A stretch of 64,000 nucleotides of DNA from Wenzhouxiangella sp042310355 (lineage in GTDB: Bacteria > Pseudomonadota > Gammaproteobacteria > Xanthomonadales > Wenzhouxiangellaceae): the NCBI RefSeq assembly GCF_042310355.1, contig NZ_JBHJMR010000005.1:1-64000 (forward strand), read 5' to 3'. The translations under genes and the position numbers were made by a program. The notes beneath the pieces were generated by a model. It was given only the letters and a program-made list of their open reading frames with translations, was not told where the DNA came from and did no database searches. Of the stretch, positions 26,079 to 34,926 are shown one piece after another; the first letter of the stretch is position 1, and each line of letters begins with the position of its first letter.

Positions 26079-27341
26079 TCATAAGCGAACCGGACCGCCA
26101 CATCCGGAAAGTTTATGCATGAGGGCATCAGCCTCAATCGAGTAGCGTTTGAAAGAGCAGTGCTTTTCAATCAGAGATCTTGCTGAAATAACTACTTTTT
26201 CAGTATTGGTTGCGTCCTCCAGGATCGCAGTCGCCGCATCATGGATTTCTTTTTGGTCACCGGCGTGGAGGCTAAAAAAATCCCTACATGGCCTCAGTAG
26301 CCCAAGCATCCCCGGAAGGGGCCTCGATACAACTGGAATGCCAAGTGCCATCGCCTCTCTGACGACCCTTGGAAAGCCCTCTGCAAAAGAGACCTGAAAC
26401 AAAGCTTGGCAATTGGCCAAATATACTAGAACGTTGTCCTTATGGCCATGAAAGTGAACCTTATCTCCGAGCCGCGCCTTTTCGACCCATCTGATACACT
26501 CTTGGTAATACTCCTGTTCCAGCGGTTTGCCGAGGAAATGCAAATGGACTTCTTCATTTTCTCTCAGCATACTTTTCAGCCCTCGCAAAAGACCAAGTTG
26601 ATTCTTCCTCGCCTGGAATGAGCCTATGGCCACAAGCGCCCTCTGACCAGGCGGGTACGGACTCTCGGCTTGCCTGGCTGTCTCGATTGACTTCCAGTCG
26701 ACACTTGGCGTCAGACATACAAGTTTGCCCGAAAGGCCGGGCTTTGTTTCTTCAATTTCCCGTACAATTTCAGTGGATTGGCACAAAATGTGGTCATAAG
26801 AGTCCATCACGACCGAATACAGGTCTCCGTCCGGGTATGATTGTCTGAATTCGCTCAGGCGATATTGTTCAAAAGCTGCAAGATCGCCAGCGTGATTGAA
26901 GACCACCGGAGCACTTGTAATTCTTCTGAGCTCACTGAGTGCATCTCGAGATAGCAGGTTCTTTGCAAGTACGACATCGGCCCCTTCGAGGGATTTTCGT
27001 CCCGCCTGGCGGCCGCTGAGTGGCATCCGGTCCAGCAGTCCGCCGACAGCATGTCTCCACCCCGCTGGCGGGGATATCGGTGGGAGCGGGGATTTCCTAA
27101 CAATTCCCGGCGGAATGCCAGTTCGCTGTGATGCGCGCGCACGCAAGATCCCAAAACGGTACTCGAATCCGGTGCAGTACTGGGCAAGAACAGATACTTC
27201 GACGCCTGCAGCCAGTAGCGCCAGCGTCAGGTCGGAAAAGCTTGCAGCCTCACCGTTGCGACGGGTGATATTGCTGTGCAGCATGCAAACCCTTAGCGGC
27301 CGGCGGCTCGCATCGGTTGCTTGTACCATTGGGGCTGCCAT
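26079..27341 (-). CDS. Family 4 glycosyltransferase
   Basis: The protein has 420 residues, GT-B fold. The N-terminal half has CMLHSNITRRNGEAASFSDL, an acceptor-side loop variant. The C-terminal half has LVAIGSFQARKNQLGLLRGL and AEGFPRVVREAMALGIPVVS, in which the E-x7-E motif and the donor-binding helix are intact. It should transfer a sugar to the growing oligosaccharide on the cytoplasmic face. The gene is followed directly by the GT2 gene's terminator end (stop and start one base apart at 27341/27342). Confidence 0.87.
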   Translation of the reverse strand: MAAPMVQATDASRRPLRVCMLHSNITRRNGEAASFSDLTLALLAAGVEVSVLAQYCTGFEYRFGILRARASQRTGIPPGIVRKSPLPPISPPAGWRHAVGGLLDRMPLSGRQAGRKSLEGADVVLAKNLLSRDALSELRRITSAPVVFNHAGDLAAFEQYRLSEFRQSYPDGDLYSVVMDSYDHILCQSTEIVREIEETKPGLSGKLVCLTPSVDWKSIETARQAESPYPPGQRALVAIGSFQARKNQLGLLRGLKSMLRENEEVHLHFLGKPLEQEYYQECIRWVEKARLGDKVHFHGHKDNVLVYLANCQALFQVSFAEGFPRVVREAMALGIPVVSRPLPGMLGLLRPCRDFFSLHAGDQKEIHDAATAILEDATNTEKVVISARSLIEKHCSFKRYSIEADALMHKLSGCGGPVRL

Positions 27342-28325
27342 TTAGCGAGTATCCGATCGAGTAGCGAGGGTCCGATCGAGGCGCCGCTGAATTGCTCGGT
27401 TCAGGTCTTTCTGCACTTTCATCAGCCTGGCAATTGCTCGCCGCCAACCTCCCTGCTCCTCGAGGCTGGATCGACCCCCGACGAACGACCATTGGCGTTT
27501 GCCTTTCACTCCTTCGCAGGTCAGCCACTTTTCAGCGAACGGGCGAAGCGAGTTGTGTGTCGTAAACAGCGCTCTCGTGGCACTCTGATCGAGCTGTGTG
27601 TAAGGATGAAAGCCGGCACCCGCCAGCCGTTCCTGAGCCTTTAGTATGGGGCCTCTTGATTTCCCCCGGTGTGATATTGGCATTGGCAACCACATCATGA
27701 AGGGGCGAATCGCAAGCCCCATGATCAAGCCGCGTCGTTCGGCCTCTTCGTTATTCGACCCTTCGCCCCCCTGGAGGGGGCCGAACAGTTCTTGGAAGCG
27801 GTGCGCATGGAAGACTCCTACGTCGATGAATGCTCGCTGCCGACTATGGCCCGGCTGCCTAATGTACGCATTGTTCGAGGGGTCGATGACGGTTCTTTCG
27901 GTCTCGTCTCGTGCATTGGCAAGTTTCATGAAACAGGGTACATACTGAGTCGCACTCTCATTAACTCTGAAGAATTCCTGAATCGCCTGGCGATCCTGCC
28001 GCTCTAGGGGCCTCAGCATCTGCATGTCGTCCTGAATGAACAACGCGAATTCGGTTTTCGCGTCGACAGCATCATCCAGAGCCCACTGCATGTTCTGGTT
28101 CAAGCCCCCGACCTTGTAGTCACCATCCGAATCCGCGGTCCGATGAATTCGGAACCGGTCGGACCAGCGCTCGAGAACCTCGCAGGTCAGGAGGTCCTGG
28201 CTATTGTCATCGATTACATGAACTTCGTGTTCGGGCAGGCAGCGATCGATGGAGCCCAGGCAGTTGTCCAGAAACTCGCCACGGTTGTACGAGAAGACGT
28301 AGACTTTCATTCTGAAATCTGGCAT
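27342..28325 (-). CDS. Family 2 glycosyltransferase
   Basis: The protein has 327 residues. MKVYVFSYNRGEFLDNCLGS begins the GT-A fold, EVHVIDDNSQD is the nucleotide-binding acidic motif, and EFALFIQDDMQML provides the D-D-x metal-binding element. The C-terminal third is basic and may contact membrane or acceptor. The start at 28325 is three bases past the ABC transporter stop; ATG 28310 is also possible. It is predicted to invert configuration when transferring an unknown sugar. Confidence 0.82.
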   Translation of the reverse strand: MPDFRMKVYVFSYNRGEFLDNCLGSIDRCLPEHEVHVIDDNSQDLLTCEVLERWSDRFRIHRTADSDGDYKVGGLNQNMQWALDDAVDAKTEFALFIQDDMQMLRPLERQDRQAIQEFFRVNESATQYVPCFMKLANARDETERTVIDPSNNAYIRQPGHSRQRAFIDVGVFHAHRFQELFGPLQGGEGSNNEEAERRGLIMGLAIRPFMMWLPMPISHRGKSRGPILKAQERLAGAGFHPYTQLDQSATRALFTTHNSLRPFAEKWLTCEGVKGKRQWSFVGGRSSLEEQGGWRRAIARLMKVQKDLNRAIQRRLDRTLATRSDTR

Positions 28326-28328
28326 TAG

Positions 28329-30128
28329 TCAGCCAGCCTCGGCGATGCTGCGAAAAATGTCGTTGCTTTCCATCAGCGAATTGTAGGAACCTGCACCGAC
28401 GACCCGCGCGTGATCCAGGACATAGACTTGATCGCAACGTTGAACGGTGCTGAGTCTGTGTGCAATGATGATCATGGTCTTTTGGCCGGCTAGTTTGTCG
28501 AGGGTCTGCATCACTGCACGTTCAGTACGGTTGTCGAGCGCGCTGGTAGCTTCATCCAGGACGAGGACGGCGGGGTCGTGGTATAGCGCCCGGGCAATTC
28601 CGATTCGTTGTCGCTGCCCACCCGACAGGCGAACGCCACGCTCGCCGATCAAGGTCTCATAGCCCTCTCTGAGTTCGTTTCCCACAAAGTCGTCGAGCTG
28701 CGCGATCGAGGCTGACCTGCGGATTCGTACGTCGTCGATCTGTTCTGGTGGGATGCCGAATGCGATATTCTCCCGAATGCTGCCGTCGGTGAGATAGATG
28801 TGCTGGGGTACGTAGCCGATTGTGCGTCGCCAGGCGCGCACGTTGTCCGGCGTGATCGGGGCTTCATCGACGCACATCTCGCCAGCTGAGGGCCTGAGCA
28901 GGCCGAGGACGATGTCCACGATCGTCGTTTTCCCCGCGCCGGTGCTGCCGACCAGTCCGATTCGCGTCCCGACCGGGACGGAGATGTCTATACCCTTGAT
29001 GGCGTCCGTGTTCGCGCCCGGGTAGCGGTAATGGATGTTCCTGAGTTCTATTCCTCGCTCAACCTTGAGTGGTGACTCGCGCCTGGTGCCGAGGTGGCTA
29101 CCGGTTTCGGGTGTCAGTGATTCCAGGGTATCGTGCAGGTTGTCCAGGGCGGGGCCCGAGAAGCGTAGCTTCCCGAGGTTGACATACATCATCTGAAGCG
29201 CCGGCTTCATTCGAAGGACAGCGAAGGCGAACAAGGCGAGTATCGGGAGTGTGGATCGCAGTTCATCCGGTCCGGAAACGGCAAACAACGCGAACAGAAC
29301 GACACCGCCCATGATGAAGGCTTCGATGATCAGCGGCGGGACACCCGACAGGATCGCAGATTTGGCGCGCATCCCGGCAAACTCTCGTGCGGGTTCCTTG
29401 AATTGTTCCAGCGCAGCGCCTTCCAGGCCGCCGATCTTGAGCTCCTTGATGCCCCCGAATGATTCGCTGATCGCGCGGAAGCGGCGCTGGTTGGCGGCCA
29501 GGCGCCGTTGGCCGAGACGCTTGAGAGGTCCCCGGAGCACCATGTAGGCCAATATGTAGGCAACTAGCAATCCCAGGCCCGCCGCGCCCGCTAGAAGCGG
29601 GTCTACGATGACAAGCAGTCCGACGATGAAAAGCGCGACCAAACCCTTGGACAGGACTTCCATCAGCGGCTTGATCGAGCCTGCTAGCACGGCTTCGACC
29701 TCGGAGAGCACTGTCTTTCCGATATTCGAACTATGCTGATTGAGAAACCATTCATAGGGTTGACGGAGATAGCCAGCCACGAGCCGCCGGGCCAGGGAGT
29801 AGCCGATTCGCTCACTGAGTTTGGCCATGGCCCATTTGAACGTGATCTTGCTGCCGATCGAGACCAAGAGAACCACGAAGAAGCCCAGGCCCAGGAAGAA
29901 AAGGAATCGACGTTCGGTCTCGAAGCCGAGGGTGACGTAAAGCCACTGTAGCCATTCGTTTTCATGAACCAATTCGGGCTGCGAAAGTACACCAATGAAT
30001 GGCAGGACCGCCGCCACGCCCAGAACTTCGGCCAATGCTGTGGCAACCATCAGCGCGAGAACCAACAGGGCCCTCTTCGATTCCGCTCTTGTGAGCAATT
30101 GAAGCGTCTTGCGGACGTTGTCAAACAC
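28329..30128 (-). CDS. MsbA/PglK-type ABC transporter (membrane and ATPase domains fused)
   Basis: From GTG 30128 (GGAG ten bases upstream, stop-start overlap with the CDP-glycerol transferase gene) the protein has 599 residues. The N-terminal half holds about six membrane spans (for example LLVLALMVATALAEVLGVAA and FLFFLGLGFFVVLLVSIGS). The ATPase half has Walker A GLVGSTGAGKTTI, signature LSGGQRQRIGIARAL, Walker B VLVLDEATSALD and the switch histidine in IIIAHRL. Half-transporters of this type flip lipid-linked oligosaccharides (PglK) or lipid A (MsbA). As no Wzx-type flippase is visible, this is the likely exporter of the repeat unit. Confidence 0.88.
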   Translation of the reverse strand: MFDNVRKTLQLLTRAESKRALLVLALMVATALAEVLGVAAVLPFIGVLSQPELVHENEWLQWLYVTLGFETERRFLFFLGLGFFVVLLVSIGSKITFKWAMAKLSERIGYSLARRLVAGYLRQPYEWFLNQHSSNIGKTVLSEVEAVLAGSIKPLMEVLSKGLVALFIVGLLVIVDPLLAGAAGLGLLVAYILAYMVLRGPLKRLGQRRLAANQRRFRAISESFGGIKELKIGGLEGAALEQFKEPAREFAGMRAKSAILSGVPPLIIEAFIMGGVVLFALFAVSGPDELRSTLPILALFAFAVLRMKPALQMMYVNLGKLRFSGPALDNLHDTLESLTPETGSHLGTRRESPLKVERGIELRNIHYRYPGANTDAIKGIDISVPVGTRIGLVGSTGAGKTTIVDIVLGLLRPSAGEMCVDEAPITPDNVRAWRRTIGYVPQHIYLTDGSIRENIAFGIPPEQIDDVRIRRSASIAQLDDFVGNELREGYETLIGERGVRLSGGQRQRIGIARALYHDPAVLVLDEATSALDNRTERAVMQTLDKLAGQKTMIIIAHRLSTVQRCDQVYVLDHARVVGAGSYNSLMESNDIFRSIAEAG

Positions 30129-31410
30129 GGGCTGTCGGCTCCGCTCCGATGGTGGCAACGATGTCGGAAACAATCCGACCGCAACTGTTTCCGCCGTTGG
30201 TGTCGAATATTTCGGTCAGGAGTTCCTTGCGCCTTGCCTGGTACCCGTCCTCGAGCCGAAGGGCTCTCTGGATCTGGTCGAGCATCTCTTGTGGCGTGCC
30301 GACGACCGGACCGGGAACGTAGCGATCGTAATCGAAGTAAAGCTCTCGTTCCATCTTCTGGTAGTGCTCGATATCGAATGGATAGAAGATGATCGGTCGG
30401 TCGAGCAGCAGGTAATCGTAGAAGATGGACGAGTAGTCGGTCAGCAAAATATCAGCCAGTGCCAGGATGAGGTAGGGGTCCATGCCCGTCGGCATGCAGT
30501 CAATTCGGTCATGGCCGTTCTGTTCGAAGCTGGTGAAGTCCGTCGACATCGGGTGTGCCTTGATCAGAAGGTGTGCATCGAGTTGCGACAGGTGCTGATC
30601 GAGTTCGTCCGCGTTCAGTGCCTTTTGATACTGGCCCGGATTCTCGTTGCGGCGAAAAGTGGGCATGTACAGTACGATCCTGCGGCCCTGGGCCTTTAGG
30701 CCGTGCAGGCGGTCGAGCCATCTTGATTCAATCGATAACAGCAGCGACGGAAAGCCGGGGTCGACCAGCCGGTCGTTTCGAGGATACCCCAACGGCAGCA
30801 CTCGCTCGGGATCGATGCGGAAGGCGCCGGAAAAAACCGGCACCTGGGAGTCGGAAGACACCACGATGCGGTGGGGCTTTACAAGGCGCTTGAGTCGGTG
30901 AGGCCAGTTCGCCAGCCGTTTCAGTCCCCGGGCATTCCGATAGCGGTCGAAGCGGTTGTCGAAGTTGATCTTCTTCAGGGGCACGCCGTGCCACAGGTTG
31001 ACGCGGAATGCGCGGCCGGAAAGCCAGAGACAAATGTCGTCGACCGTGTGCGTGAAAATGTACGTGCCGGCTCGGAGGCAGAGCCAGATGCCGCGAACGC
31101 TGTACAGGGACGCGGCATCGCCACCGAGATCTCTCAGTTCCTCGGCCAGTTCGAGGTTGCGAGTGATCCAGACCGCTCTGATGCCTGGTTTTCGGTTGGC
31201 GCTGATCCACGCATGGAGGTGGCGCGTGTTGTCGGTGTAGGTCAGTCCGTCCCAGGTTCCGAGCACCCACAGGTCCTTTCTGCGGGGCACCAGGAAGGAC
31301 AGTGCCCAGATCGGCAGCAGGGCGATCATGGCGAACATACGCCGCCAGTTCGACCCCATGATCAGTCGGGCCTGCGACTGGAAGAGTCGCTCGAATCGGG
31401 TGACGGTCAA
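30121..31410 (-). CDS. CDP-glycerol:glycan glycerophosphotransferase (TagB/TagF family)
   Basis: The protein has 429 residues. The hallmark segments of the Glyphos_transf family are present: FRVNLWHGVPLKKINFD with the catalytic His-Gly, IVLYMPTFRRNE, LLIKAHPM, and ADILLTDYSSIFYDYLLLDR leading into PIIFYPFD. An N-terminal hydrophobic stretch (FAMIALLPIWALSFLVP) is a likely membrane anchor. The enzyme adds glycerol phosphate from CDP-glycerol to a polyprenyl-linked sugar. It overlaps the CDP-glycerol synthesis gene (31407-31883) by four bases, so donor synthesis and transfer are coupled. In a Gram-negative host it implies a phosphoglycerol decoration of the polymer. Confidence 0.9.
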   Translation of the reverse strand: MTVTRFERLFQSQARLIMGSNWRRMFAMIALLPIWALSFLVPRRKDLWVLGTWDGLTYTDNTRHLHAWISANRKPGIRAVWITRNLELAEELRDLGGDAASLYSVRGIWLCLRAGTYIFTHTVDDICLWLSGRAFRVNLWHGVPLKKINFDNRFDRYRNARGLKRLANWPHRLKRLVKPHRIVVSSDSQVPVFSGAFRIDPERVLPLGYPRNDRLVDPGFPSLLLSIESRWLDRLHGLKAQGRRIVLYMPTFRRNENPGQYQKALNADELDQHLSQLDAHLLIKAHPMSTDFTSFEQNGHDRIDCMPTGMDPYLILALADILLTDYSSIFYDYLLLDRPIIFYPFDIEHYQKMERELYFDYDRYVPGPVVGTPQEMLDQIQRALRLEDGYQARRKELLTEIFDTNGGNSCGRIVSDIVATIGAEPTARV

Positions 31411-31883
31411 TGGAGGTCCCGGTTGAGGAATTCGAGGATCTCGATTGCCGACACCAGGTCGCTGTCGCCAACGGACGAGAGGCGGTCGATGGCGTCCTTG
31501 ATCGAAGTGGTCGACACGTTTCGTGTTCTGGGTAGATAGCGGACTTCGCAGTAGGCGGACAGGTCATCGAACTTACCTTGCCAGTCCTCGCCCATTACGA
31601 GCAGGTCCACATCGTGACGCTTGATATCCTCGACTTTCTGTTCCCAGGCATCCTCGGGAATGACATGATCGACCCCCTTTAGCGACGAGATGATCTCGGC
31701 GCGATAGGGGTAGGAGAATATGGCCCGCTTACCCTTCTTCAAATTGAATTCATCGGTGGAGACGCCGACGATGACGCGCTCGCCCAGTTCCGCGAGACGT
31801 TGTATCAACCGAACATGACCGACATGGAACATATCGAATGTTCCGTAGGTCAGGACGGTCATTCCCCTTTTGTCGTGTTCCAT
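31407..31883 (-). CDS. tagD: Glycerol-3-phosphate cytidylyltransferase
   Basis: The protein has 158 residues and the nucleotidyltransferase fold: TYGTFDMFHVGHVRLIQR contains the CTP-binding H-x-G-H, VGVSTDEFNLKKGKRAIF is the usual substrate loop, and RTRNVSTTSIKD corresponds to the second cytidylyltransferase motif (R-T-x-G-I-S-T-T). It converts CTP and sn-glycerol 3-phosphate to CDP-glycerol. An internal ATG at 31862 could also start the protein, since the typical family N-terminus begins there. It feeds the overlapping glycerophosphotransferase gene. Confidence 0.92.
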   Translation of the reverse strand: MEHDKRGMTVLTYGTFDMFHVGHVRLIQRLAELGERVIVGVSTDEFNLKKGKRAIFSYPYRAEIISSLKGVDHVIPEDAWEQKVEDIKRHDVDLLVMGEDWQGKFDDLSAYCEVRYLPRTRNVSTTSIKDAIDRLSSVGDSDLVSAIEILEFLNRDLH

Positions 31884-31926
31884 GATCCCCTCTTTTGGGC
31901 CTCCATCCGGGAAGCCGTGATTGTGC

Positions 31927-33249
31927 TCAGGTCAGCATGCGTTGAATCGAGTCGGCAATCCGCGTGTGATTCTCGGTGGACTCGAGGTGTGGATTCGGGT
32001 GGCCGATTCGCTTGAATATCTCGCCCCTGCCGCAGCGTGCGAGCAGTTGACCCACGGCCTCTTGCAGTTCGTCGTGATCGATCTGGGTGTTCAAAATGTC
32101 CTCGACCCTGAAGTCGTGGCTGTAGAAAACGACGCCGGGCAGGGTTCTGTACCAGCAGCCGGGGCCGAAAACCAGCACGGGTTTGCCGCCGGTGATCGAC
32201 TCCCATCCCACAGTGCCCGTTATTGTCGCTGCGAAGCGGCATTTGTGCAAAAGCTCGTACGTGTCGGTTTCGACGGGCACCAGTTCGGCATTCGCAATGC
32301 CGTTGAGGCGCTCGTAGAACCATTTTCCTCGCATGAAGCCGGGCTGGAGCGGATTCTCCTTGACCAGAATTTTCCAGCCATCGGGCAGTTTGCGCGACAG
32401 TTGCTCGATTGCCAGGAGCTGGTCGTCGTACATGCCGCCCCAGGCGGTCGTGTTCTGCTCGGGCTGGAAATGTAGCGGGAAGTAGACGAAATCACCGCTG
32501 GTATCGGGCTTTCGGACGGTAAGCCGTTGGTTCCAGTAGCGGTATTTTCGCTCCTGGACGTACTGGAATGCGGCTTCACCGATGTTCCCTCGATGCCAGG
32601 TCTTGGCGAGGAACGCGTACTCCGGCCAGGTGCGGGCCCGGTCACGCAGGCTCTTGCGTTTGTGGGCCTCGACGTAGGGCAGGTCCTTCTCGAACTGACG
32701 CTCGATCGGCATCGGCTCCGGATTCTCCAGAATCCTGGATGTCCTGAACAGGCCATAGTCTTCGTGCTCAAAGACGTGGAAGAAGCGTCCGGGGAAGTGG
32801 TTGCGCTGAAGAATCAGGGTCTTGATGCCAAGGGCGCGTGCAACGTGATAGGCGATGAAATCGGCTCCCGTGTGGGGTGCGCGATTGAACACCGCCAGGT
32901 CGATCGCCTCGTCGGCGAACGTCGTGGCGTAGTAGTTGATCTGGATGTTGAAGATGTCGACGAAGTCGTGAATGGTCTTGAGGCTGTAGCCGAACTGGTT
33001 GACCTTGTTGTTGCGGGCGTACATGCTCATGAACTGGTACAGCCGGGGATAAAGCCGGTCGTAGAGCTCCGGATCGATGCCCCGGTAGCTGTGGGGGCCG
33101 AGATGCCGGGCTCGCTCCTCGTGGTCCGGATGTGCGCCCTGCAGGGCTTCGCGTGCCCAGATCGTCCGTTTCCAGACGCCTCGCTCGCGCAGAATGGGCG
33201 CGATATTGCCCCACAGGTATTTTCCGAGGTGAAGATAGACGTTGTTCAT
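31927..33249 (-). CDS. Capsule polysaccharide biosynthesis protein (KpsC/KpsS-like glycosyltransferase)
   Basis: The protein has 440 residues from ATG 33249, which overlaps the sulfotransferase stop (ATGA); a TTG six bases upstream is less likely. Segments DFVYFPLHFQPEQNTTAWGG, WKILVKENPLQPGFMRGKWF, and ATITGTVGWESITGGKPVLV followed by GCWYRTLPGV match the Capsule_synth family, where the GT-B fold transfers Kdo or other sugars to capsule linkers or repeats. The second half contains the conserved T-x-G-x-E/S loop for the CMP-sugar. A CMP-nonulosonate could be its donor, but this is inference. Confidence 0.75.
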   Translation of the reverse strand: MNNVYLHLGKYLWGNIAPILRERGVWKRTIWAREALQGAHPDHEERARHLGPHSYRGIDPELYDRLYPRLYQFMSMYARNNKVNQFGYSLKTIHDFVDIFNIQINYYATTFADEAIDLAVFNRAPHTGADFIAYHVARALGIKTLILQRNHFPGRFFHVFEHEDYGLFRTSRILENPEPMPIERQFEKDLPYVEAHKRKSLRDRARTWPEYAFLAKTWHRGNIGEAAFQYVQERKYRYWNQRLTVRKPDTSGDFVYFPLHFQPEQNTTAWGGMYDDQLLAIEQLSRKLPDGWKILVKENPLQPGFMRGKWFYERLNGIANAELVPVETDTYELLHKCRFAATITGTVGWESITGGKPVLVFGPGCWYRTLPGVVFYSHDFRVEDILNTQIDHDELQEAVGQLLARCGRGEIFKRIGHPNPHLESTENHTRIADSIQRMLT

Positions 33250-34019
33250 TCGCAAAAGCGATAGTTGAACTGGTTGATTTCCGGTTCATGAGTCCGCCGG
33301 ATCATTTCCGTTTCATGGTCTGTGTAGAAGCTTGTGTAGTCCCACCCCGGGCCACGCTTGAGAGTCGGGAAGCATTCGGGTTCGAACGGGATGCCGATGC
33401 GATGACAGATCGCTCGCATGTCATTCTGCAGGCTTTCGAAGCGTCCGACGAAATCGACCGCGACTTCGCCTCCCAGGGTATACATGGGCCAGGTATTGAC
33501 CGGTACCGGACGTACTTTCTCGGGGTCCGGCCGGTCGGGATCGGCAATTCGTTCGACGAACTCTTCAAACGACACTCCCTTTTCGGCTGCGCGTGCCCAC
33601 GTGAATTCCGAAACTGTGCGGTCCCAGGGGTTGCGCACGAAACAGAATTTGAAGAACTGCTCCCATTCTTCCGGGAAGGTTGCCGCGATTTCTTCGGCCG
33701 TCGGGTGCATGGGCTTGGCGGGAAACCATCTGGCCCAGTGGGCCCGGTTCGCGGCGTTGAGCAATTGGCCGGCCGTGGGTCGCCGCCGGGTGCGTATCGA
33801 TTGGCCCAGGCGTCGGGCGATGGCGCGGATGCCGGCTGGCTTGAAGCATTCGCGTACAACGCGGCGCGTCGTTTGCCCGCCGGCGTGCAGTGAGCCCTTC
33901 CAGATCCCGATCTGGATGTCGTCCGGACCGAGATGACGGTTCAGGTAGGCCGTAATGGACGAGCCTGCGGCCTTTCGGCAATGAACGAAGATGAATCGGT
34001 GCTTGTAGCTGATGATCAC
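33246..34019 (-). CDS. Sulfotransferase family 2 protein
   Basis: The protein has 257 residues (GTG start 34019). FIFVHCRKAAGSSITAYLNR is the 5'-phosphosulfate-binding loop in the K-A-A-G-S-S form typical of carbohydrate sulfotransferases of Sulfotransfer_2. FKFCFVRNPWDRTVSEFTWA gives the 3'-phosphate-binding R-N-P-W-D-R-x2-S block, and VDFVGRFESLQNDMRAICHRI is the usual C-terminal helix pair. All motifs are intact. It probably sulfates a sugar hydroxyl of the polymer. Confidence 0.88.
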   Translation of the reverse strand: MIISYKHRFIFVHCRKAAGSSITAYLNRHLGPDDIQIGIWKGSLHAGGQTTRRVVRECFKPAGIRAIARRLGQSIRTRRRPTAGQLLNAANRAHWARWFPAKPMHPTAEEIAATFPEEWEQFFKFCFVRNPWDRTVSEFTWARAAEKGVSFEEFVERIADPDRPDPEKVRPVPVNTWPMYTLGGEVAVDFVGRFESLQNDMRAICHRIGIPFEPECFPTLKRGPGWDYTSFYTDHETEMIRRTHEPEINQFNYRFCE

Positions 34020-34044
34020 GAATCTCGAATCTCGTCACGACCAA

Positions 34045-34926
34045 TCAGTCGGTCGCGGTCGGGAAGACGTCCGGCTTCGTCTGCCAGGTCGCGATGTCCC
34101 AGATCTTGAAAGGCGCCTCGCAGACCAGGTTCACCGATTGTCGGGGCGATTGACCGGGTCGGCGCGGCGTGACGCCGTGTATGGCATCCGGTCCGTGCAG
34201 GAAAAGGACAAGCCGGTTTTCCCTGGCATCGATTGTCTTGACCGGCTCGACGAGGCTCGGTGGAATCATTCGGTCCCTCCAGTACTCCCGGTTGCGGGGC
34301 TCCCGGAAGCGGTAGAAGACCAGGTCGCCGCCTTGTTCGGCGCCGACCCCGCGGAGATAGAAAAGACCCGCCCAGAGCGCCACTTCGCGATCCACGTGAG
34401 GGCCCAGTGGGCTCCCGGCTGCATCGGCTGGCGTTACGTGGGAGATCTGGCACTCCAGCCAGGCGTCTTCGTGCCCGCCTTCGCTCCCGTTGCGCATGGC
34501 AGGGCGCAGTTCGTCAAGACCCGCGCCCGCACGTTTCCGGAATACGGCATCGGCATCCTGGAGGAACCGGGAGAAGACGGACAGGCAAGTTTCGTAGAAG
34601 TCCTGGCTGAGATGCTGTTGCAGGAAAGTCCGCCAGGGCGCCGACAAGTCAAGTTCCTCGTCCTTGAGTAATTCTGCCGCTGACCTTCGGTGGTAGCGGT
34701 TCGGACCCTTGAGCCGCGGCCCGGCCAGGTAATCGTCGGCGGGCATCGAGCGGCAAAGTGCGGCGAATGCCTCGTCAGGGAGTGCGTTGTCGATGACGAT
34801 GTGCGGGAAGGGCTCGGGGATCACTTCCGGCCAGTTGTCTTCGCGGATCAGCAAGTAGTCCCGGGCGGCCGGTGAATCGTCGCTGAAACGCCCGTGACTT
34901 ACTGAGCCCGCGCGAGTTTCACCCAT
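34045..34926 (-). CDS. 2-oxoglutarate/Fe(II)-dependent oxygenase (prolyl-4-hydroxylase-like)
   Basis: From ATG 34926 (8-base overlap with the upstream methyltransferase gene) the protein has 293 residues. The jelly-roll shows GPHVDREVALWAGLFYLRGV (iron ligands His-x-Asp), GGDLVFYRF, and NRLVLFLHGPDAIHGVTPRR with the distal His, followed by RQSVNLVCEA with the 2-oxoglutarate-binding Arg. FPHIVIDNALPDEAFAALCR at the N-terminal side is the common lead-in of this family. It is predicted to hydroxylate a small molecule or a sugar-linked group. The in-frame extension to 35073 lies inside the previous gene and is rejected. Confidence 0.78.
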   Translation of the reverse strand: MGETRAGSVSHGRFSDDSPAARDYLLIREDNWPEVIPEPFPHIVIDNALPDEAFAALCRSMPADDYLAGPRLKGPNRYHRRSAAELLKDEELDLSAPWRTFLQQHLSQDFYETCLSVFSRFLQDADAVFRKRAGAGLDELRPAMRNGSEGGHEDAWLECQISHVTPADAAGSPLGPHVDREVALWAGLFYLRGVGAEQGGDLVFYRFREPRNREYWRDRMIPPSLVEPVKTIDARENRLVLFLHGPDAIHGVTPRRPGQSPRQSVNLVCEAPFKIWDIATWQTKPDVFPTATD

